This document shows, one piece after another, positions 18,303 to 28,575 of a DNA stretch of 64,000 bases. Within the stretch, counting starts at the first letter, position 1. The number at the start of each line of letters is the position of its first letter. Source of the DNA: an uncultured Erythrobacter sp. Lineage in GTDB: Bacteria > Pseudomonadota > Alphaproteobacteria > Sphingomonadales > Sphingomonadaceae. The stretch covers positions 1,122,001 through 1,186,000 of the forward strand of contig CANKYK010000002.1 of the NCBI GenBank assembly GCA_947488155.1, written 5' to 3'. The notes beneath the pieces are model-generated. The model worked only from the letters and a program-made list of their open reading frames with translations, was not told the origin of the DNA and did not search any database. The position numbers were made by a program, and so were the translations under genes.

Positions 18303-18898
18303 GCACTTCAGCAAACATCACCCCGGGCAGCCCGATCCTGGACGCCGCTGGTAAGCCGATGAACGGATTGCCGACTGCGCAAAGCGGCGAAGTGCGTCAG
18401 CCTGATGCGGATTACTTCAACGCACTCCAAACCGAAGTGAACGACAAGGGTTTTCTGGTCACCTCGACCGAAGATCTGTTCCAATGGGCGCGCACCGGCT
18501 CGCTGTGGTGGATGACATTCGGCCTCGCATGCTGCGCGGTTGAGATGATCCATGTGAACATGCCGCGCTATGATATGGAGCGGTTCGGCATCGCCCCACG
18601 AGCCTCACCGCGCCAATCGGACGTGATGATCGTCGCTGGAACCCTGTGCAACAAGATGGCTCCGGCCCTGCGCAAGGTCTATGACCAGATGTCGGACCCG
18701 AAATATGTGATTTCGATGGGCAGCTGCGCCAACGGCGGCGGCTATTACCACTATTCATACAGCGTCGTGCGCGGATGCGATCGGATTGTTCCGGTTGATA
18801 TCTACGTGCCCGGTTGTCCTCCGACGGCAGAAGCTCTGCTTTACGGTGTGATGCAATTGCAGCGCAAAATCCGCCGCACCGGGACGATTGTGCGATGA
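18299..18898 (+). CDS. nuoB: NADH-quinone oxidoreductase subunit B
   Basis: Carries the terminal 4Fe-4S cluster N2 of complex I. The 199-residue protein has the cluster ligands C78-C79 (GLACCAVEM), C143 (GSCANGG) and C173 (VPGCPPT). The N-terminal 40 residues are a longer, low-complexity extension. ATGA overlap with the nuoA stop fixes the start. It overlaps the next, non-nuo gene by four bases. Confidence 0.96.
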   Translation: MSTSANITPGSPILDAAGKPMNGLPTAQSGEVRQPDADYFNALQTEVNDKGFLVTSTEDLFQWARTGSLWWMTFGLACCAVEMIHVNMPRYDMERFGIAPRASPRQSDVMIVAGTLCNKMAPALRKVYDQMSDPKYVISMGSCANGGGYYHYSYSVVRGCDRIVPVDIYVPGCPPTAEALLYGVMQLQRKIRRTGTIVR

Positions 18899-19470
18899 GT
18901 TTCAAATCTATGATTTTGGGCCTCGGAGCGCTCGCCTCGCTCTATGGGGTGGCCGTCGCGAATGACGGCGTCGCGGGCGATGATTGGTCGCGTTTTCAAT
19001 CTCCTGACGAGGCTTTTTCAGTCAAAACACCGTGCAGCGCTGAGGAAACTTTGGCGTTTCAGGCAATGACAAAGGACGCCAGCATACTGCCGGTGCCAAT
19101 CGGACCAGAAGCGCGAGTGATGTGCCTTCAAGGCGAAACCCTCATGTTCGCTGGGATCGTCGAAGTTCCGTTGGCCGAACTTGGCGATACCTCGCTCTTC
19201 GATCTGATTACCGAGGATATTCGCAAGGAAGAGAGCCAACTTCATGATGCCGCTGCCCGCACAGTCGATGGGCGGCGCGCATTCACAAATATGGAAGCTC
19301 GCACCGACTATCTTGCGCAGAGCGGGTTCGTCGAAGTCGCACATAACAAAGTCCTCTTGAGCGTAGTCGGTGGTGAAATCACTGAAGAATACCCCGAAGC
19401 GTCGCGAAGGCTTCTTGTTGAGCGCTTCATTGCATCAATTGAGTTCGCAGATGAGGTCGTAGCACCATGA
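18895..19470 (+). CDS. Unknown predicted exported protein inserted between nuoB and nuoC
   Basis: A 191-residue protein with a signal peptide ([16 protein letters not shown], likely cut before NDGVAG) and a soluble mixed alpha/beta body containing two Cys residues (VKTPCSAEE and RVMCLQG) that could pair in the periplasm. No known domain is recognised. It overlaps nuoB by four bases on one side and nuoC by four on the other, so it is translated as part of the complex I operon. It is not a standard complex I subunit or known assembly factor; a periplasmic role in assembly is only a guess. Confidence 0.8.
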   Translation: MSFKSMILGLGALASLYGVAVANDGVAGDDWSRFQSPDEAFSVKTPCSAEETLAFQAMTKDASILPVPIGPEARVMCLQGETLMFAGIVEVPLAELGDTSLFDLITEDIRKEESQLHDAAARTVDGRRAFTNMEARTDYLAQSGFVEVAHNKVLLSVVGGEITEEYPEASRRLLVERFIASIEFADEVVAP

Positions 19471-20123
19471 CCGTCGTCCATTCCGCCCCGAAAATCGCCT
19501 CGAACGAAGGTGTGCTTGATGCGCTGACCAAGGCGCTCGGCAAATCCGTCATTTCTGGCGAAGAAAAACACGGTGAGATCATCCTCACCGTGGCGCGTGA
19601 CAGCATTGTCGATGTGCTGCGCAGCCTGCGTCACGATCATGCCTATCAACAGATGATGGAAATCGCAGGGGTCGACTATCCCGACCGCGCAGAGCGGTTT
19701 GAGGTCGTCTACATGCTGCTCTCGCTGACCAAGAACCACCGGATCATGGTCAAGCTGTCCACCGACGAGGCGACCGCTGTTCCATCGATCACCGACCTGT
19801 GGCCGAATGCTGGCTGGTTGGAGCGCGAAGTCTTCGACATGTACGGCGTGAAGTTCGCCGGCAACCCAGATCTGCGCCGCATCCTCACCGATTATGGCTT
19901 TGAAGGGCATCCGTTCCGCAAGGACTTCCCGATGACCGGCTATACCGAGCTGCGCTATTCCGAGGACGAAAAACGCGTTGTCTATGAGCCGGTAAAGCTG
20001 GCGCAGGACATGCGGACCTTCGACTTCCTCTCACCATGGGAAGGCGCGGAGTATGTCCTTCCCGGTGATGAAAAGGCGGAAGGTGGCGACGCGGATAAAA
20101 AGGCCGCGGAGAAAAAATCATGA
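19467..20123 (+). CDS. nuoC: NADH-quinone oxidoreductase subunit C
   Basis: 30-kDa peripheral subunit of complex I that packs against NuoD. The 218-residue protein has the family signature [20 protein letters not shown] and the [18 protein letters not shown] region. It is a separate protein, not the NuoCD fusion of E. coli. The last 20 or so residues are a charged Lys/Glu/Ala tail. Start and stop overlap their neighbours by four bases each. Confidence 0.96.
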   Translation: MTVVHSAPKIASNEGVLDALTKALGKSVISGEEKHGEIILTVARDSIVDVLRSLRHDHAYQQMMEIAGVDYPDRAERFEVVYMLLSLTKNHRIMVKLSTDEATAVPSITDLWPNAGWLEREVFDMYGVKFAGNPDLRRILTDYGFEGHPFRKDFPMTGYTELRYSEDEKRVVYEPVKLAQDMRTFDFLSPWEGAEYVLPGDEKAEGGDADKKAAEKKS

Positions 20124-21337
20124 GCCACGGCATACAAATCGAAGAATCGCCGACCACTGACGGCGATGTCATCACCAATTACACGATCAATTTCGGGCCT
20201 CAGCACCCTGCGGCGCACGGCGTGCTGCGCATGATTATGGAGCTGGACGGCGAAGTGATCGAGCGGGTCGACCCGCATGTTGGCTTGCTCCACCGCGGCA
20301 CCGAAAAGCTGATCGAGCATAAGACTTATCTGCAAGCGCTGCCGTATTTTGACCGCTTGGATTATTGCTCTCCGCTTTGCCAAGAGCACTCATACGTGCT
20401 GGCAATTGAGAAGCTGCTCAACATCGAAGTGCCAGAACGCGCGCAATATCTGCGGGTGATGTTTGCGGAGCTTACACGCATCTGCAACCACATGCTCAAC
20501 ATTGGCGCGCACGTGATGGATGTCGGCGCGATGACGCCGAACCTGTGGGTGTTTGAGCTGCGCGAGGATTGCCTCAACTTCTTCGAACGGGCATCGGGCG
20601 CGCGCATGCACTCTGCCTGGTTCCGCCCCGGCGGCGTACATCAGGATGTGCCTGAGAAATTGCTCGTCGATATGGGCAATTGGATCGACAATCGCCTGCC
20701 GGAATTGTTTGGCGACGCGATGAGCCTGGTGCTCGACAACCGCATCTTTAAACAGCGCAATGTCGATATCGCCGTGGTCAGCCGCGATGATGCGATTGCA
20801 TGGGGCTTTTCCGGCCCAATGATCCGCGCCGCTGGCATCCCGTGGGACCTGCGCAAATCGCAGCCTTACGATGTCTATGACCGGATGGAGTTCGACATTC
20901 CTATCGGTACCAATTCCGATTGCTATGACCGGTTTATGGTGCGCGTGAAAGAAGTCTACGAAAGCGCCAAAATCATCAAGCAATGCCTTGCCGAAATTCC
21001 GGAAGGGCCCATTGCGAGCCAGGACGGCAAAGTCTCCCCGCCAAAACGCGGTGAGATGAAACAATCGATGGAAAGCCTGATCCATCACTTCAAGCTCTAC
21101 ACAGAAGGCTTTCACGTGCCGGAGGGCGAGGTTTACGTTGCGACCGAAAGCCCCAAGGGCGAGTTTGGCGTCTATCTCGTCAGCGATGGCAGCAATAAGC
21201 CCTATCGCTGCAAGATCCGCCCAACCGCATTCAGCCACCTGCAAGCGATGGACATGATGAGCAAAGGGCACATGCTACCTGACGCGACCGCCATCCTAGG
21301 CGCTATCGATGTGGTGTTCGGGGAGTGCGACCGGTGA
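20120..21337 (+). CDS. nuoD: NADH-quinone oxidoreductase subunit D
   Basis: 49-kDa subunit of complex I forming the quinone site with NuoB. The 405-residue protein begins with [14 protein letters not shown] and [16 protein letters not shown], family signatures near the quinone pocket, and ends in DVVFGECDR. The quinone-site His and Tyr are in QHPAAHG and the nearby [15 protein letters not shown] segment. The stop overlaps the following gene's GTG by four bases. Confidence 0.97.
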   Translation: MSHGIQIEESPTTDGDVITNYTINFGPQHPAAHGVLRMIMELDGEVIERVDPHVGLLHRGTEKLIEHKTYLQALPYFDRLDYCSPLCQEHSYVLAIEKLLNIEVPERAQYLRVMFAELTRICNHMLNIGAHVMDVGAMTPNLWVFELREDCLNFFERASGARMHSAWFRPGGVHQDVPEKLLVDMGNWIDNRLPELFGDAMSLVLDNRIFKQRNVDIAVVSRDDAIAWGFSGPMIRAAGIPWDLRKSQPYDVYDRMEFDIPIGTNSDCYDRFMVRVKEVYESAKIIKQCLAEIPEGPIASQDGKVSPPKRGEMKQSMESLIHHFKLYTEGFHVPEGEVYVATESPKGEFGVYLVSDGSNKPYRCKIRPTAFSHLQAMDMMSKGHMLPDATAILGAIDVVFGECDR

Positions 21338-21873
21338 GAACGCTCTTCATGCTGTTTATGGTGTCCGTTTCATCCGTCTGTGCTGCACAGAGTTCTGAGC
21401 AACGTGCGGCTGAAGGGCTGCAATTGGTCACGGCTATTAGAGAAGGCGACAGTTCTTTTATTCTCAGCGCGGGGATCACAGCTATTGAAAGCGACGTCGA
21501 TGCTCGCGGAGAACTGAACGCAAAAGGTTCAAGCAGTTTCACTCGACCTTTCAGACTGTCCGCTAAGGATTTGAGTGACCTACTGGGAGAATGTGAGCTT
21601 CGTAGTTTTCAAGCCTCCCGTTTTGGTTCAGACACATTGTGGCTTTGCAACGAACAATCCAACTGGCCCATACCCGGCCAGCGCGGGTCGAAGACAGATC
21701 ACTGCTATTACAAAGCGTACAAACTCATGCTGAGCTATGGCTTTGTCGATTCCGAAGGCAACGTTGAACCCAAAATGCTGTTAGATCATCGAAATTTCTG
21801 GAATTCAGAAAAATGCCCGGACAAAATTGAGCCAGTTGTCTTTGTTGCGCCTCCGGCACCGGAGGAAGATTGA
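21334..21873 (+). CDS. Unknown predicted exported protein inserted between nuoD and nuoE
   Basis: A 179-residue protein with a signal peptide ([19 protein letters not shown]) and a soluble domain with four Cys residues (GECELRS, LWLCNEQ, DHCYYKA, EKCPDK), enough for two disulfides. It ends in a Pro/Glu tail. No known family is recognised. The GTG start at 21334 overlaps the nuoD stop by four bases, and its stop overlaps the nuoE start by one, so it belongs to the operon. It is unrelated by eye to the other predicted exported insert at 18895. Confidence 0.78.
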   Translation: MRTLFMLFMVSVSSVCAAQSSEQRAAEGLQLVTAIREGDSSFILSAGITAIESDVDARGELNAKGSSSFTRPFRLSAKDLSDLLGECELRSFQASRFGSDTLWLCNEQSNWPIPGQRGSKTDHCYYKAYKLMLSYGFVDSEGNVEPKMLLDHRNFWNSEKCPDKIEPVVFVAPPAPEED

Positions 21874-22541
21874 TGGCTGATCGTACACCCGCACCTGATA
21901 CGCCGGAACTCCGCGCACGCTGGGGCTCTTTCGAATGGACGAAAGAGAACCGCAAGAGAGCGGATTATCACATCGCCAAATACCCCGATGGCCGTCAGAA
22001 ATCGGCGGTAATGCCGCTGCTCGATCTGGCTCAGCGTCAGGTTGGCGAAGAAACCGAGACACAGGGTTGGCTGCCTCTGCCCGTGATCGAATATGTTGCG
22101 AAATATATCGATGTGCCGGTGATCCGTGTGCTCGAGGTCGCGACCTTTTATTTTATGTACAACATGAAGCCCGTCGGGAAATATCACGTACAGGTCTGCG
22201 GCACGACGCCGTGCATGCTACGCGGGTCAGACGACATCATCTCTGCATGCAAGAAGCGTGGGATGGAGTTCGGCAAGGTCTCCGAGGATGGCCTTTGGAC
22301 CCTGACCGAGGTCGAATGCATGGGCAATTGCGCAACTGCCCCAATGGTCCAGATCAACGATGACAATTACGAAGATCTGACGCCAGAACGCCTCGACACG
22401 GTGCTGGATGCGCTGGCCAAGGGTGAGCAACCCAAGACCGGGACTCAGGAACCCGGCCGCCACACGTCAGAGCCGGCAAATGCGCTGAGCAACCTCACCG
22501 ATATGGTCGATGCCAACCACGATTACCGGGGTGAGTGGTGA
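21873..22541 (+). CDS. nuoE: NADH-quinone oxidoreductase subunit E
   Basis: Thioredoxin-like subunit of the NADH-oxidising module, carrying 2Fe-2S cluster N1a. The 222-residue protein has the four Cys ligands in CGTTPCMLRG and CMGNCATAP. About 40 residues after the core form a loose hydrophilic tail. The ATG at 21873 follows ggaggaag; a TTG one codon earlier is possible but less likely. The stop overlaps the next small gene. Confidence 0.95.
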   Translation: MADRTPAPDTPELRARWGSFEWTKENRKRADYHIAKYPDGRQKSAVMPLLDLAQRQVGEETETQGWLPLPVIEYVAKYIDVPVIRVLEVATFYFMYNMKPVGKYHVQVCGTTPCMLRGSDDIISACKKRGMEFGKVSEDGLWTLTEVECMGNCATAPMVQINDDNYEDLTPERLDTVLDALAKGEQPKTGTQEPGRHTSEPANALSNLTDMVDANHDYRGEW

Positions 22542-22717
22542 GCGAACAAGAAGAACAGAATGGCAAGAAAGCCCTTGGGATCAGTTTCATGGTCCTGGGT
22601 ATGAGCCTGGGCGTCACTTTCGGCGTTACGCTTGGCTGGGCATTTGCACCGCTCGGCATCTCGTTCGTCGCACTCGGACTGATTTTCATGGCGAAGGCTA
22701 AGGAAACCGAACAGTGA
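22538..22717 (+). CDS. Small two-helix membrane protein in the nuo operon
   Basis: A 59-residue protein with a short charged N-terminus and two Gly-rich hydrophobic helices (ALGISFMVLGMSLGVTFGV and FAPLGISFVALGLIFMA). The GTG start overlaps the nuoE stop by four bases, and its stop overlaps the next GTG by four. No family is recognised. Its size and tight coupling suggest a real gene rather than chance. It may be related to the next small protein. Confidence 0.65.
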   Translation: MSEQEEQNGKKALGISFMVLGMSLGVTFGVTLGWAFAPLGISFVALGLIFMAKAKETEQ

Positions 22718-22899
22718 ACGGCGCGACGATCGCATGCACGATTGCCGGCCTCGGCGGCTTTGGCGCGGGCGCGTATCTGTCTGCGACCGGCGAGCGGACG
22801 ATTGGCATCATATTGATGGCCGCGGGCCTTGCATTTCAGATGCTGGCTTTGCGGCAGCTAAAGATGGCGAAAAAGAAGGATTTGACCGATGCTGGCTGA
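22714..22899 (+). CDS. Second small two-helix membrane protein in the nuo operon
   Basis: A 61-residue protein with two hydrophobic Gly/Ala-rich helices ([17 protein letters not shown] and [18 protein letters not shown]) and a Lys-rich end. GTG start with four-base overlap to the preceding small gene; its 3' end overlaps the nuoF start by 11 bases. Function unknown. Like its neighbour it lies between the soluble subunits NuoE and NuoF, yet is a membrane protein, so it is unlikely to be part of the NADH-oxidising module. Confidence 0.65.
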   Translation: MNGATIACTIAGLGGFGAGAYLSATGERTIGIILMAAGLAFQMLALRQLKMAKKKDLTDAG

Positions 22900-24181
22900 T
22901 AAGGACCGCATCTTCACCAATGTCTATGGCTTCCAGGATTGGAGCCTGAAGGAGGCGCAGGCGCGCGGCGATTGGGACAACACCAAGGCGCTGATCCAGC
23001 GCGGCAATGATGCGATCATCGATGAGATGAAGGAATCGGGCCTGCGCGGACGGGGCGGGGCGGGCTTCCCAACCGGCCTCAAATGGTCGTTCATGCCGAA
23101 GGAAAGCAAAGACGGCCGTCCAAGCTTCCTGGTCATTAATGCCGACGAATCTGAGCCGGGCAGTTGCAAAGACCGTGAGATTATCCGCCACGATCCGCAC
23201 AAGCTGATCGAAGGCGCATTGATCGCTGGTTTCGCAATGCGCGCACGCGCGGCCTATATCTACATTCGCGGCGAATACATCCGCGAGGCCGAGACCCTGC
23301 AAAAGGCAATCGACGAGGCCAATGACGCCGGACTGATCGGCAAGAATGCCAGCGGCTCTGGCTATGATTTTGACGTGTTTATGCACCGCGGCGCGGGCGC
23401 CTATATCTGCGGCGAAGAAACCGCGATGATCGAAAGCCTTGAAGGGAAGAAGGGGCAACCCCGGCTGAAACCTCCTTTCCCAGCGGGCGCGGGCCTTTAT
23501 GGCTGCCCCACCACGGTCAACAATGTTGAGAGCATTGCAGTCGTGCCGACGATCCTGCGACGCGGGGCATCGTGGTTCAATTCCTTCGGGCGTGAGAACA
23601 ACCACGGCACCAAACTGTTCCAGATCAGCGGCCATGTAGAGCGCCCTTGCGTCGTCGAAGAAGAGATGAGTATCCCGTTTGAGGAGCTGATTGAGAAGCA
23701 TTGCGGCGGCATCACCGGCGGTTGGGACAATCTGCTCGCGGTGATTCCGGGCGGTTCGTCTGTTCCTTTGGTGCCAGCGGAGCAAATTCGCAGCGCGCCG
23801 ATGGATTTTGATGGGCTCAAAGAACTTGGCTCGGGCCTGGGAACGGCGGCGGTTATCGTGATGGACAAGAGCACCGATATTGTCCGCGCGATCTCGCGGC
23901 TCAGCTATTTCTACAAGCATGAGAGCTGCGGCCAATGCACGCCGTGCCGTGAGGGCACAGGCTGGATGTGGCGCATGATGGAGCGGCTGCGCACAGGCGA
24001 TGCTGCGATTGAAGAAATTGATATGTTGCAAGAGGTCACCAAGCAGGTGGAGGGTCACACGATCTGCGCGCTGGGCGATGCGGCGGCCTGGCCAATCCAA
24101 GGCCTGATCCGTCATTTCCGCCCAGAGCTGGAAAAACGTATCCACGAGCACAACGCACAATTCGCGGAGGCTGCGGAGTAA
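22889..24181 (+). CDS. nuoF: NADH-quinone oxidoreductase subunit F
   Basis: Binds NADH, FMN and 4Fe-4S cluster N3. The 430-residue protein shows [18 protein letters not shown] (NADH site), [13 protein letters not shown] (FMN site) and [12 protein letters not shown] plus [12 protein letters not shown] (N3 ligands). The ATG at 22889 overlaps the preceding small gene by 11 bases. The initial residues ([17 protein letters not shown]) match NuoF starts in other alphaproteobacteria. Confidence 0.97.
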   Translation: MLADKDRIFTNVYGFQDWSLKEAQARGDWDNTKALIQRGNDAIIDEMKESGLRGRGGAGFPTGLKWSFMPKESKDGRPSFLVINADESEPGSCKDREIIRHDPHKLIEGALIAGFAMRARAAYIYIRGEYIREAETLQKAIDEANDAGLIGKNASGSGYDFDVFMHRGAGAYICGEETAMIESLEGKKGQPRLKPPFPAGAGLYGCPTTVNNVESIAVVPTILRRGASWFNSFGRENNHGTKLFQISGHVERPCVVEEEMSIPFEELIEKHCGGITGGWDNLLAVIPGGSSVPLVPAEQIRSAPMDFDGLKELGSGLGTAAVIVMDKSTDIVRAISRLSYFYKHESCGQCTPCREGTGWMWRMMERLRTGDAAIEEIDMLQEVTKQVEGHTICALGDAAAWPIQGLIRHFRPELEKRIHEHNAQFAEAAE

Positions 24182-24184
24182 GTC

Positions 24185-26203
24185 ATGCCTAAGGTCACCG
24201 TAGACGGCGAAGAAATCGAAGTCCCAGAAGGCGCGACTGTCCTTCAGGCGGCGGAGCTTGCCGGTAAGGAAATCCCGCGTTTCTGCTATCACGAACGCCT
24301 CAGCATTGCGGGCAATTGTCGCATGTGTCTGGTCGAAGTGAAGCCGGGGCCGCCAAAGCCTCAGGCCTCTTGCGCGCTGCCGACCAGCGAAGGTCAGGAA
24401 ATCCGCACCGACACGCCAATGGTCAAGAAGGCTCGCGAAGGGGTGATGGAGTTCCTGCTCATCAACCACCCGCTCGATTGCCCAATTTGCGACCAGGGCG
24501 GCGAGTGCGATTTGCAGGATCAGGCCGTTGCCTATGGCCGCGGCGGTTCGCGCTACGAACGCGAGAACAAGCGCGCAGTAACCGAAAAATATATGGGCCC
24601 GCTGATCAAGACGATCATGACCCGCTGCATTCACTGCACCCGCTGCGTGCGCTTCTCTGAGGAAGTCGCCGGGGTCGATGAGATCGGCGCGCTGTACCGC
24701 GGCGAAGATATGCAGATCACGACCTATCTGGAGCAGGCCGCCAGCCACGAGCTGAGCGCGAATGTGATCGACCTGTGTCCGGTCGGCGCTCTGACGTCAC
24801 GGCCCTATGCGTTCGAAGCCCGTCCGTGGGAATTGAAACGCACGCTCAGCATTGATGTGTCGGACGCGATTGGGGCCAACATCTCGCTGCATTCGAAGGG
24901 CCGCGAAGTCATGCGGGCGCTGCCGCGCGTCAATGATGACGTCAATGAAGAATGGCTGTCGGACAAGGGCCGCTATCAGGTCGACGGTCTTACCAAGCGC
25001 CGCCTCGACAAGGTGTTTATGCGCAAACGCGGCAAGCTGGCCGAGGCAAGCTGGGACGAGGCGTTTAAAGCCATCGCAAAGCAGCTCAAGGGCGCACCGA
25101 GCAGCATTGCGGCCGTCGCGGGCGATATGGTCGATTGCGAAACCATGTTCGCGGCCAAGGCGCTGCTGAAGGCTAGTGGATCGGACCTTACCGAAGCTCG
25201 TCAGACCGGTATGACCTACAATGTGTCAAACATCGCAGCAGTGAACTTCAACTCGACCCTTGCCGGGATCGAAACCGCAGATTGCATCCTGATCGTGGGC
25301 AGCCATGTCCGCTGGGAAGCGGCGCTGCTCAATGCTCGCCTCCGCAAGGCGGTGAAGGGCGGGGCGACCGTCTTCGTGGTTGGCCCGGAATGGGAAACGA
25401 CCTATCCGGCGACTTTCCTTGGCAACGATCTTTCCGTCCTGAACCGCGTCCCGAAGGCATTGGGCGACGCGATGAAGGCGGCAGAGCGCCCGGCGGTGAT
25501 CCTGGGCGGCGCAGCATTAGCAAAAGGGGCTTTGGCTCCGGCGCTGAAACTGGCCGATAAATTCAAGCTGGTCAGAGACGATTGGAACGGTTTCAACGTG
25601 CTGCATATGTCGGCGGCGCGCATGGGTTCTTTGATGCTCGATTTCACTGTGCCGAGCGGCATGGCGGACATCGCGAAGGCAGCGCCCAAAGTGGTCCTGT
25701 CACTTGCCGCGGATGAGATGAACCACGAACCGTTCGCGGACAGCCTCAAGGTCTATATCGGCCATCACGGCGACAAAGGCGCGCACATGGCAGACATCAT
25801 TCTGCCCGCCGCTAGCTATGCCGAAAAGGCCGGGACCTACGTCAACACAGAGGGGCGCGTGCAATTCGCCGAAAAGGCCGTGTTTGCGCCAGGTGATGCG
25901 CGCGAAGATTGGACTATTCTGCGTGCATTGGCTGACGCATTGAAGGTGAATGTCGGGTTCGACAGTTTTGCGGAGCTGCAAGCCAAGATGATCGCCGAAG
26001 TGCCGGCGTTGGGCGAGGAAGGCCTCGCGGATTACGGCGTGCTTCCGAAGGCAGATAGCAAAGCGAAGGCAGAAGGCTTGATCGAGAGCTATCCGATTGC
26101 CGACTTCTACCTCACCAACCCCATCGCACGGGCCAGCGCCGTGATGCAGCAATGCTCGGCAGAACTGCTGCACGGTGAAGACGTGCGGGAGGCGGCGGAA
26201 TGA
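24185..26203 (+). CDS. nuoG: NADH-quinone oxidoreductase subunit G
   Basis: Large iron-sulfur subunit of complex I. The 672-residue protein has an N-terminal 2Fe-2S ferredoxin domain (CYHERLSIAGNCRMC), the His/Cys cluster N5 region (HPLDCPICDQGGECDLQD), a 4Fe-4S site (CIHCTRCVRF) and DLCPVGALT. A molybdopterin-oxidoreductase-like domain without catalytic cofactor use follows. Length is typical for the mitochondrial-type (alphaproteobacterial) form. The stop overlaps the next small gene by four bases. Confidence 0.97.
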   Translation: MPKVTVDGEEIEVPEGATVLQAAELAGKEIPRFCYHERLSIAGNCRMCLVEVKPGPPKPQASCALPTSEGQEIRTDTPMVKKAREGVMEFLLINHPLDCPICDQGGECDLQDQAVAYGRGGSRYERENKRAVTEKYMGPLIKTIMTRCIHCTRCVRFSEEVAGVDEIGALYRGEDMQITTYLEQAASHELSANVIDLCPVGALTSRPYAFEARPWELKRTLSIDVSDAIGANISLHSKGREVMRALPRVNDDVNEEWLSDKGRYQVDGLTKRRLDKVFMRKRGKLAEASWDEAFKAIAKQLKGAPSSIAAVAGDMVDCETMFAAKALLKASGSDLTEARQTGMTYNVSNIAAVNFNSTLAGIETADCILIVGSHVRWEAALLNARLRKAVKGGATVFVVGPEWETTYPATFLGNDLSVLNRVPKALGDAMKAAERPAVILGGAALAKGALAPALKLADKFKLVRDDWNGFNVLHMSAARMGSLMLDFTVPSGMADIAKAAPKVVLSLAADEMNHEPFADSLKVYIGHHGDKGAHMADIILPAASYAEKAGTYVNTEGRVQFAEKAVFAPGDAREDWTILRALADALKVNVGFDSFAELQAKMIAEVPALGEEGLADYGVLPKADSKAKAEGLIESYPIADFYLTNPIARASAVMQQCSAELLHGEDVREAAE

Positions 26204-26391
26204 CCGCTTTCATGATCATCGGCATAGTGCTTATTTTACTTGCACTTGCGGTGGCGTTTCGCCCGCGCAAAAAACTCACTGCCAGCAAAGGCAATCAATG
26301 GCGCAATCCTAACTTTCAGCGGCAGGAAAAGGGCGAATCTCTTTCGAATTCACCTCCTGAAACCACAGGATATCTAGGAGGCGGAGACTGA
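26200..26391 (+). CDS. Small single-helix membrane protein between nuoG and nuoH
   Basis: A 63-residue protein with one N-terminal membrane helix ([18 protein letters not shown]) followed by Arg/Lys residues and a polar Asn/Gln/Ser tail. ATGA overlap with nuoG and one-base overlap with nuoH make it part of the operon. A ribosome site for nuoH (taggaggcgga) lies inside its 3' end. No family is recognised. Confidence 0.65.
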   Translation: MTAFMIIGIVLILLALAVAFRPRKKLTASKGNQWRNPNFQRQEKGESLSNSPPETTGYLGGGD

Positions 26392-27440
26392 TGACCGAAT
26401 TCTTCCAATCTCTTGGCATGTCCTATGAATGGGCATGGGGCGTGGCGACTGTCGCTGGCATCCTGCTGATCGCATTGCCATTGATGCTGGCGGTCGCGAT
26501 GGTGATCTATGTCGATCGCAAGGTGCTGGGCGCGATCATGCTGCGGCGCGGACCCAATGTGGTTGGCCCGTTTGGCTTGCTGCAAAGTTTCGCCGATGGT
26601 CTGAAGGTTTTCCTGCAGGAAACCATCATTCCAACCGCGGCGAACAAAGGCATTTTCCTGCTTGCGCCGATCATCACCTTTACCGTGGCGCTCGCTGCAT
26701 GGGCGGTGATCCCGTTCGACGCGGGCGTGGTTCTGGCCGATATCAATGTTGGGCTTCTGTACGTACTCGCGATCAGCTCTCTGGGCGTTTACGGCGTCGT
26801 GATGAGCGGGTGGGCGAGTAACTCCAAATATCCGTTCTTCTCCGCAATGCGCGCCGCAGCGCAGATGATCTCTTATGAGGTCTCGATCGGCTTCGTGCTT
26901 GTCTGCGTCGTGCTCTATGCGGGCACGTTCAACATGACCGGCATTGTCGAGGCTCAGCGCGGCCACGGGCTGGGCGTGATCAACGGCTTTTTCATCAATC
27001 CGCTGCTGTTCCCGATGTTTGTGGTGTTCTTCATCTCAGCCTTGGCCGAGACCGCGCGTGCACCGTTCGACCTGACCGAGGCGGAATCGGAGCTCGTTGC
27101 TGGTTATCAGACCGAATACAGCTCAATGAGCTTCGCGCTGTTCTGGCTCGGCGAATATGCCAACATCCTGCTGATGTGTTCGTTGTGCACGCTGCTATTC
27201 ATGGGCGGTTGGTTGCCGCCGATTGAATGGGCACCGCTGTATTATGTGCCGGGGATCGTGTGGTTCCTGCTGAAGACCTTCATGTTCTTCTTCATGTTCA
27301 GCTGGATCTGGGCGACCGTACCGCGTTACCGCTATGACCAGCTGATGCGTCTGGGCTGGAAGGTCTTCCTGCCGATGAGCCTGCTGTTTGTTGCGCTGAT
27401 CTCAGGCTACCTTATGGCCACGGGACACTTTGTAAAATGA
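26391..27440 (+). CDS. nuoH: NADH-quinone oxidoreductase subunit H
   Basis: Membrane subunit forming part of the quinone channel. The 349-residue, roughly eight-helix protein has family signatures [21 protein letters not shown] and [20 protein letters not shown], which carry conserved acidic residues. Strong ribosome site (aggaggcgga) within the previous small gene. Stop overlaps nuoI by four bases. Confidence 0.97.
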   Translation: MTEFFQSLGMSYEWAWGVATVAGILLIALPLMLAVAMVIYVDRKVLGAIMLRRGPNVVGPFGLLQSFADGLKVFLQETIIPTAANKGIFLLAPIITFTVALAAWAVIPFDAGVVLADINVGLLYVLAISSLGVYGVVMSGWASNSKYPFFSAMRAAAQMISYEVSIGFVLVCVVLYAGTFNMTGIVEAQRGHGLGVINGFFINPLLFPMFVVFFISALAETARAPFDLTEAESELVAGYQTEYSSMSFALFWLGEYANILLMCSLCTLLFMGGWLPPIEWAPLYYVPGIVWFLLKTFMFFFMFSWIWATVPRYRYDQLMRLGWKVFLPMSLLFVALISGYLMATGHFVK

Positions 27441-27925
27441 CCTCAGTCACCCAACTCATCAAATCCTTCACCCTATGGGAATTTCTGAAAGCGCATGCGC
27501 TGACCTTGAAGTATTTCTTCAAGCCCAAGGTGACGATCAATTATCCGTTCGAAAAGAACCCGCTGAGCCCGCGTTTTCGCGGGGAGCACGCCTTGCGCCG
27601 TTATCCCAATGGCGAAGAGCGCTGCATCGCATGCAAGCTGTGCGAGGCCGTTTGCCCGGCGCAAGCGATCACGATTGAAAGCGAACCGCGTGACGACGGC
27701 AGCCGCCGCACCACGCGCTATGACATCGACATGACCAAATGCATCTACTGCGGCTTCTGCCAAGAAGCCTGCCCAGTGGATGCCGTGGTCGAGGGGCCAA
27801 ACTTCGAATATGCGACCGAAACGCGCGAAGAACTGCTCTATGACAAAGACAAATTGCTGGCCAACGGGGACAAGTGGGAGCGCGCAATCGCCGCAAACCT
27901 TGAAGCCGATGCGCCCTATCGCTAG
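27437..27925 (+). CDS. nuoI: NADH-quinone oxidoreductase subunit I
   Basis: Ferredoxin-like subunit with two 4Fe-4S clusters (N6a, N6b) between NuoG and NuoB. The 162-residue protein has the two motifs [12 protein letters not shown] and [12 protein letters not shown]. An amphipathic N-terminal helix precedes [18 protein letters not shown], a standard NuoI lead-in. A 26-base gap separates it from nuoJ. Confidence 0.97.
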   Translation: MTSVTQLIKSFTLWEFLKAHALTLKYFFKPKVTINYPFEKNPLSPRFRGEHALRRYPNGEERCIACKLCEAVCPAQAITIESEPRDDGSRRTTRYDIDMTKCIYCGFCQEACPVDAVVEGPNFEYATETREELLYDKDKLLANGDKWERAIAANLEADAPYR

Positions 27926-27951
27926 GGGCCGCCCGGAAAGCCGATAAAGCC

Positions 27952-28575
27952 ATGATCCAAACCTTAGCCTTTTATCTCTTCGCCAGCCTAGTCGTGGCGA
28001 GCGCCGTCATGGTCATCATGGCGCGCAACCCGGTGCATTCTGTGCTGTGGCTTATCCTGGCATTCTTCAATGCGGCAGGCCTGATGGTGCTGGTCGGGGC
28101 GGAGTTTATCGCGGCGCTGCTTGTGATCGTTTATGTCGGCGCGGTCGCGGTGCTGTTCCTGTTCGTGGTCATGATGCTGGACATCGATATGGCCGCGATG
28201 CGCGCAGGCTTTATCCGCAATTTCCCATTCGGTTTGGCGATCGCCGCGATCCTGCTGGCAGAGCTGTTTCTGGGCATTGGTGCCTATCAAGCAGGCGGAC
28301 TGACGCTTGGCACGCCGGACGGCACCGGCCAAGCGGCAATGGGCGCGAGCAATATCGAGGCCATCGGTACGTTGCTCTATGGCAAATATATCGTTCTGTT
28401 TGAGGTTGCCGGTATCATCCTGCTGGTCGCAATGATTGGCGCGATTGTACTGACCCACCGCGAGGCCAAGCCTGGCGCGCGCGGACGCCAAGACATCGGC
28501 AAGCAAATCAGCCGCCGCCCCGAAGAGGCGACAGTTATGAAGAACCCGAATACGGGCGAGGGGGTCGAGCTATGA
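27952..28575 (+). CDS. nuoJ: NADH-quinone oxidoreductase subunit J
   Basis: Membrane-arm subunit of about five helices. The 207-residue protein has the conserved [19 protein letters not shown] and [25 protein letters not shown] segments. The C-terminal part after [16 protein letters not shown] residues is a polar tail. The stop overlaps nuoK by four bases. Confidence 0.95.
   Translation: MIQTLAFYLFASLVVASAVMVIMARNPVHSVLWLILAFFNAAGLMVLVGAEFIAALLVIVYVGAVAVLFLFVVMMLDIDMAAMRAGFIRNFPFGLAIAAILLAELFLGIGAYQAGGLTLGTPDGTGQAAMGASNIEAIGTLLYGKYIVLFEVAGIILLVAMIGAIVLTHREAKPGARGRQDIGKQISRRPEEATVMKNPNTGEGVEL

Noticed and set aside
20390..21271. 293-codon minus-strand frame opposite nuoD
   Set aside because: Shadow of the well-identified nuoD gene with no family resemblance.
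22808..24748. 646-codon minus-strand frame opposite nuoF/nuoG
   Set aside because: Antisense shadow of GC-rich nuo genes; the amino acid pattern has no domain and the plus-strand genes are certain.
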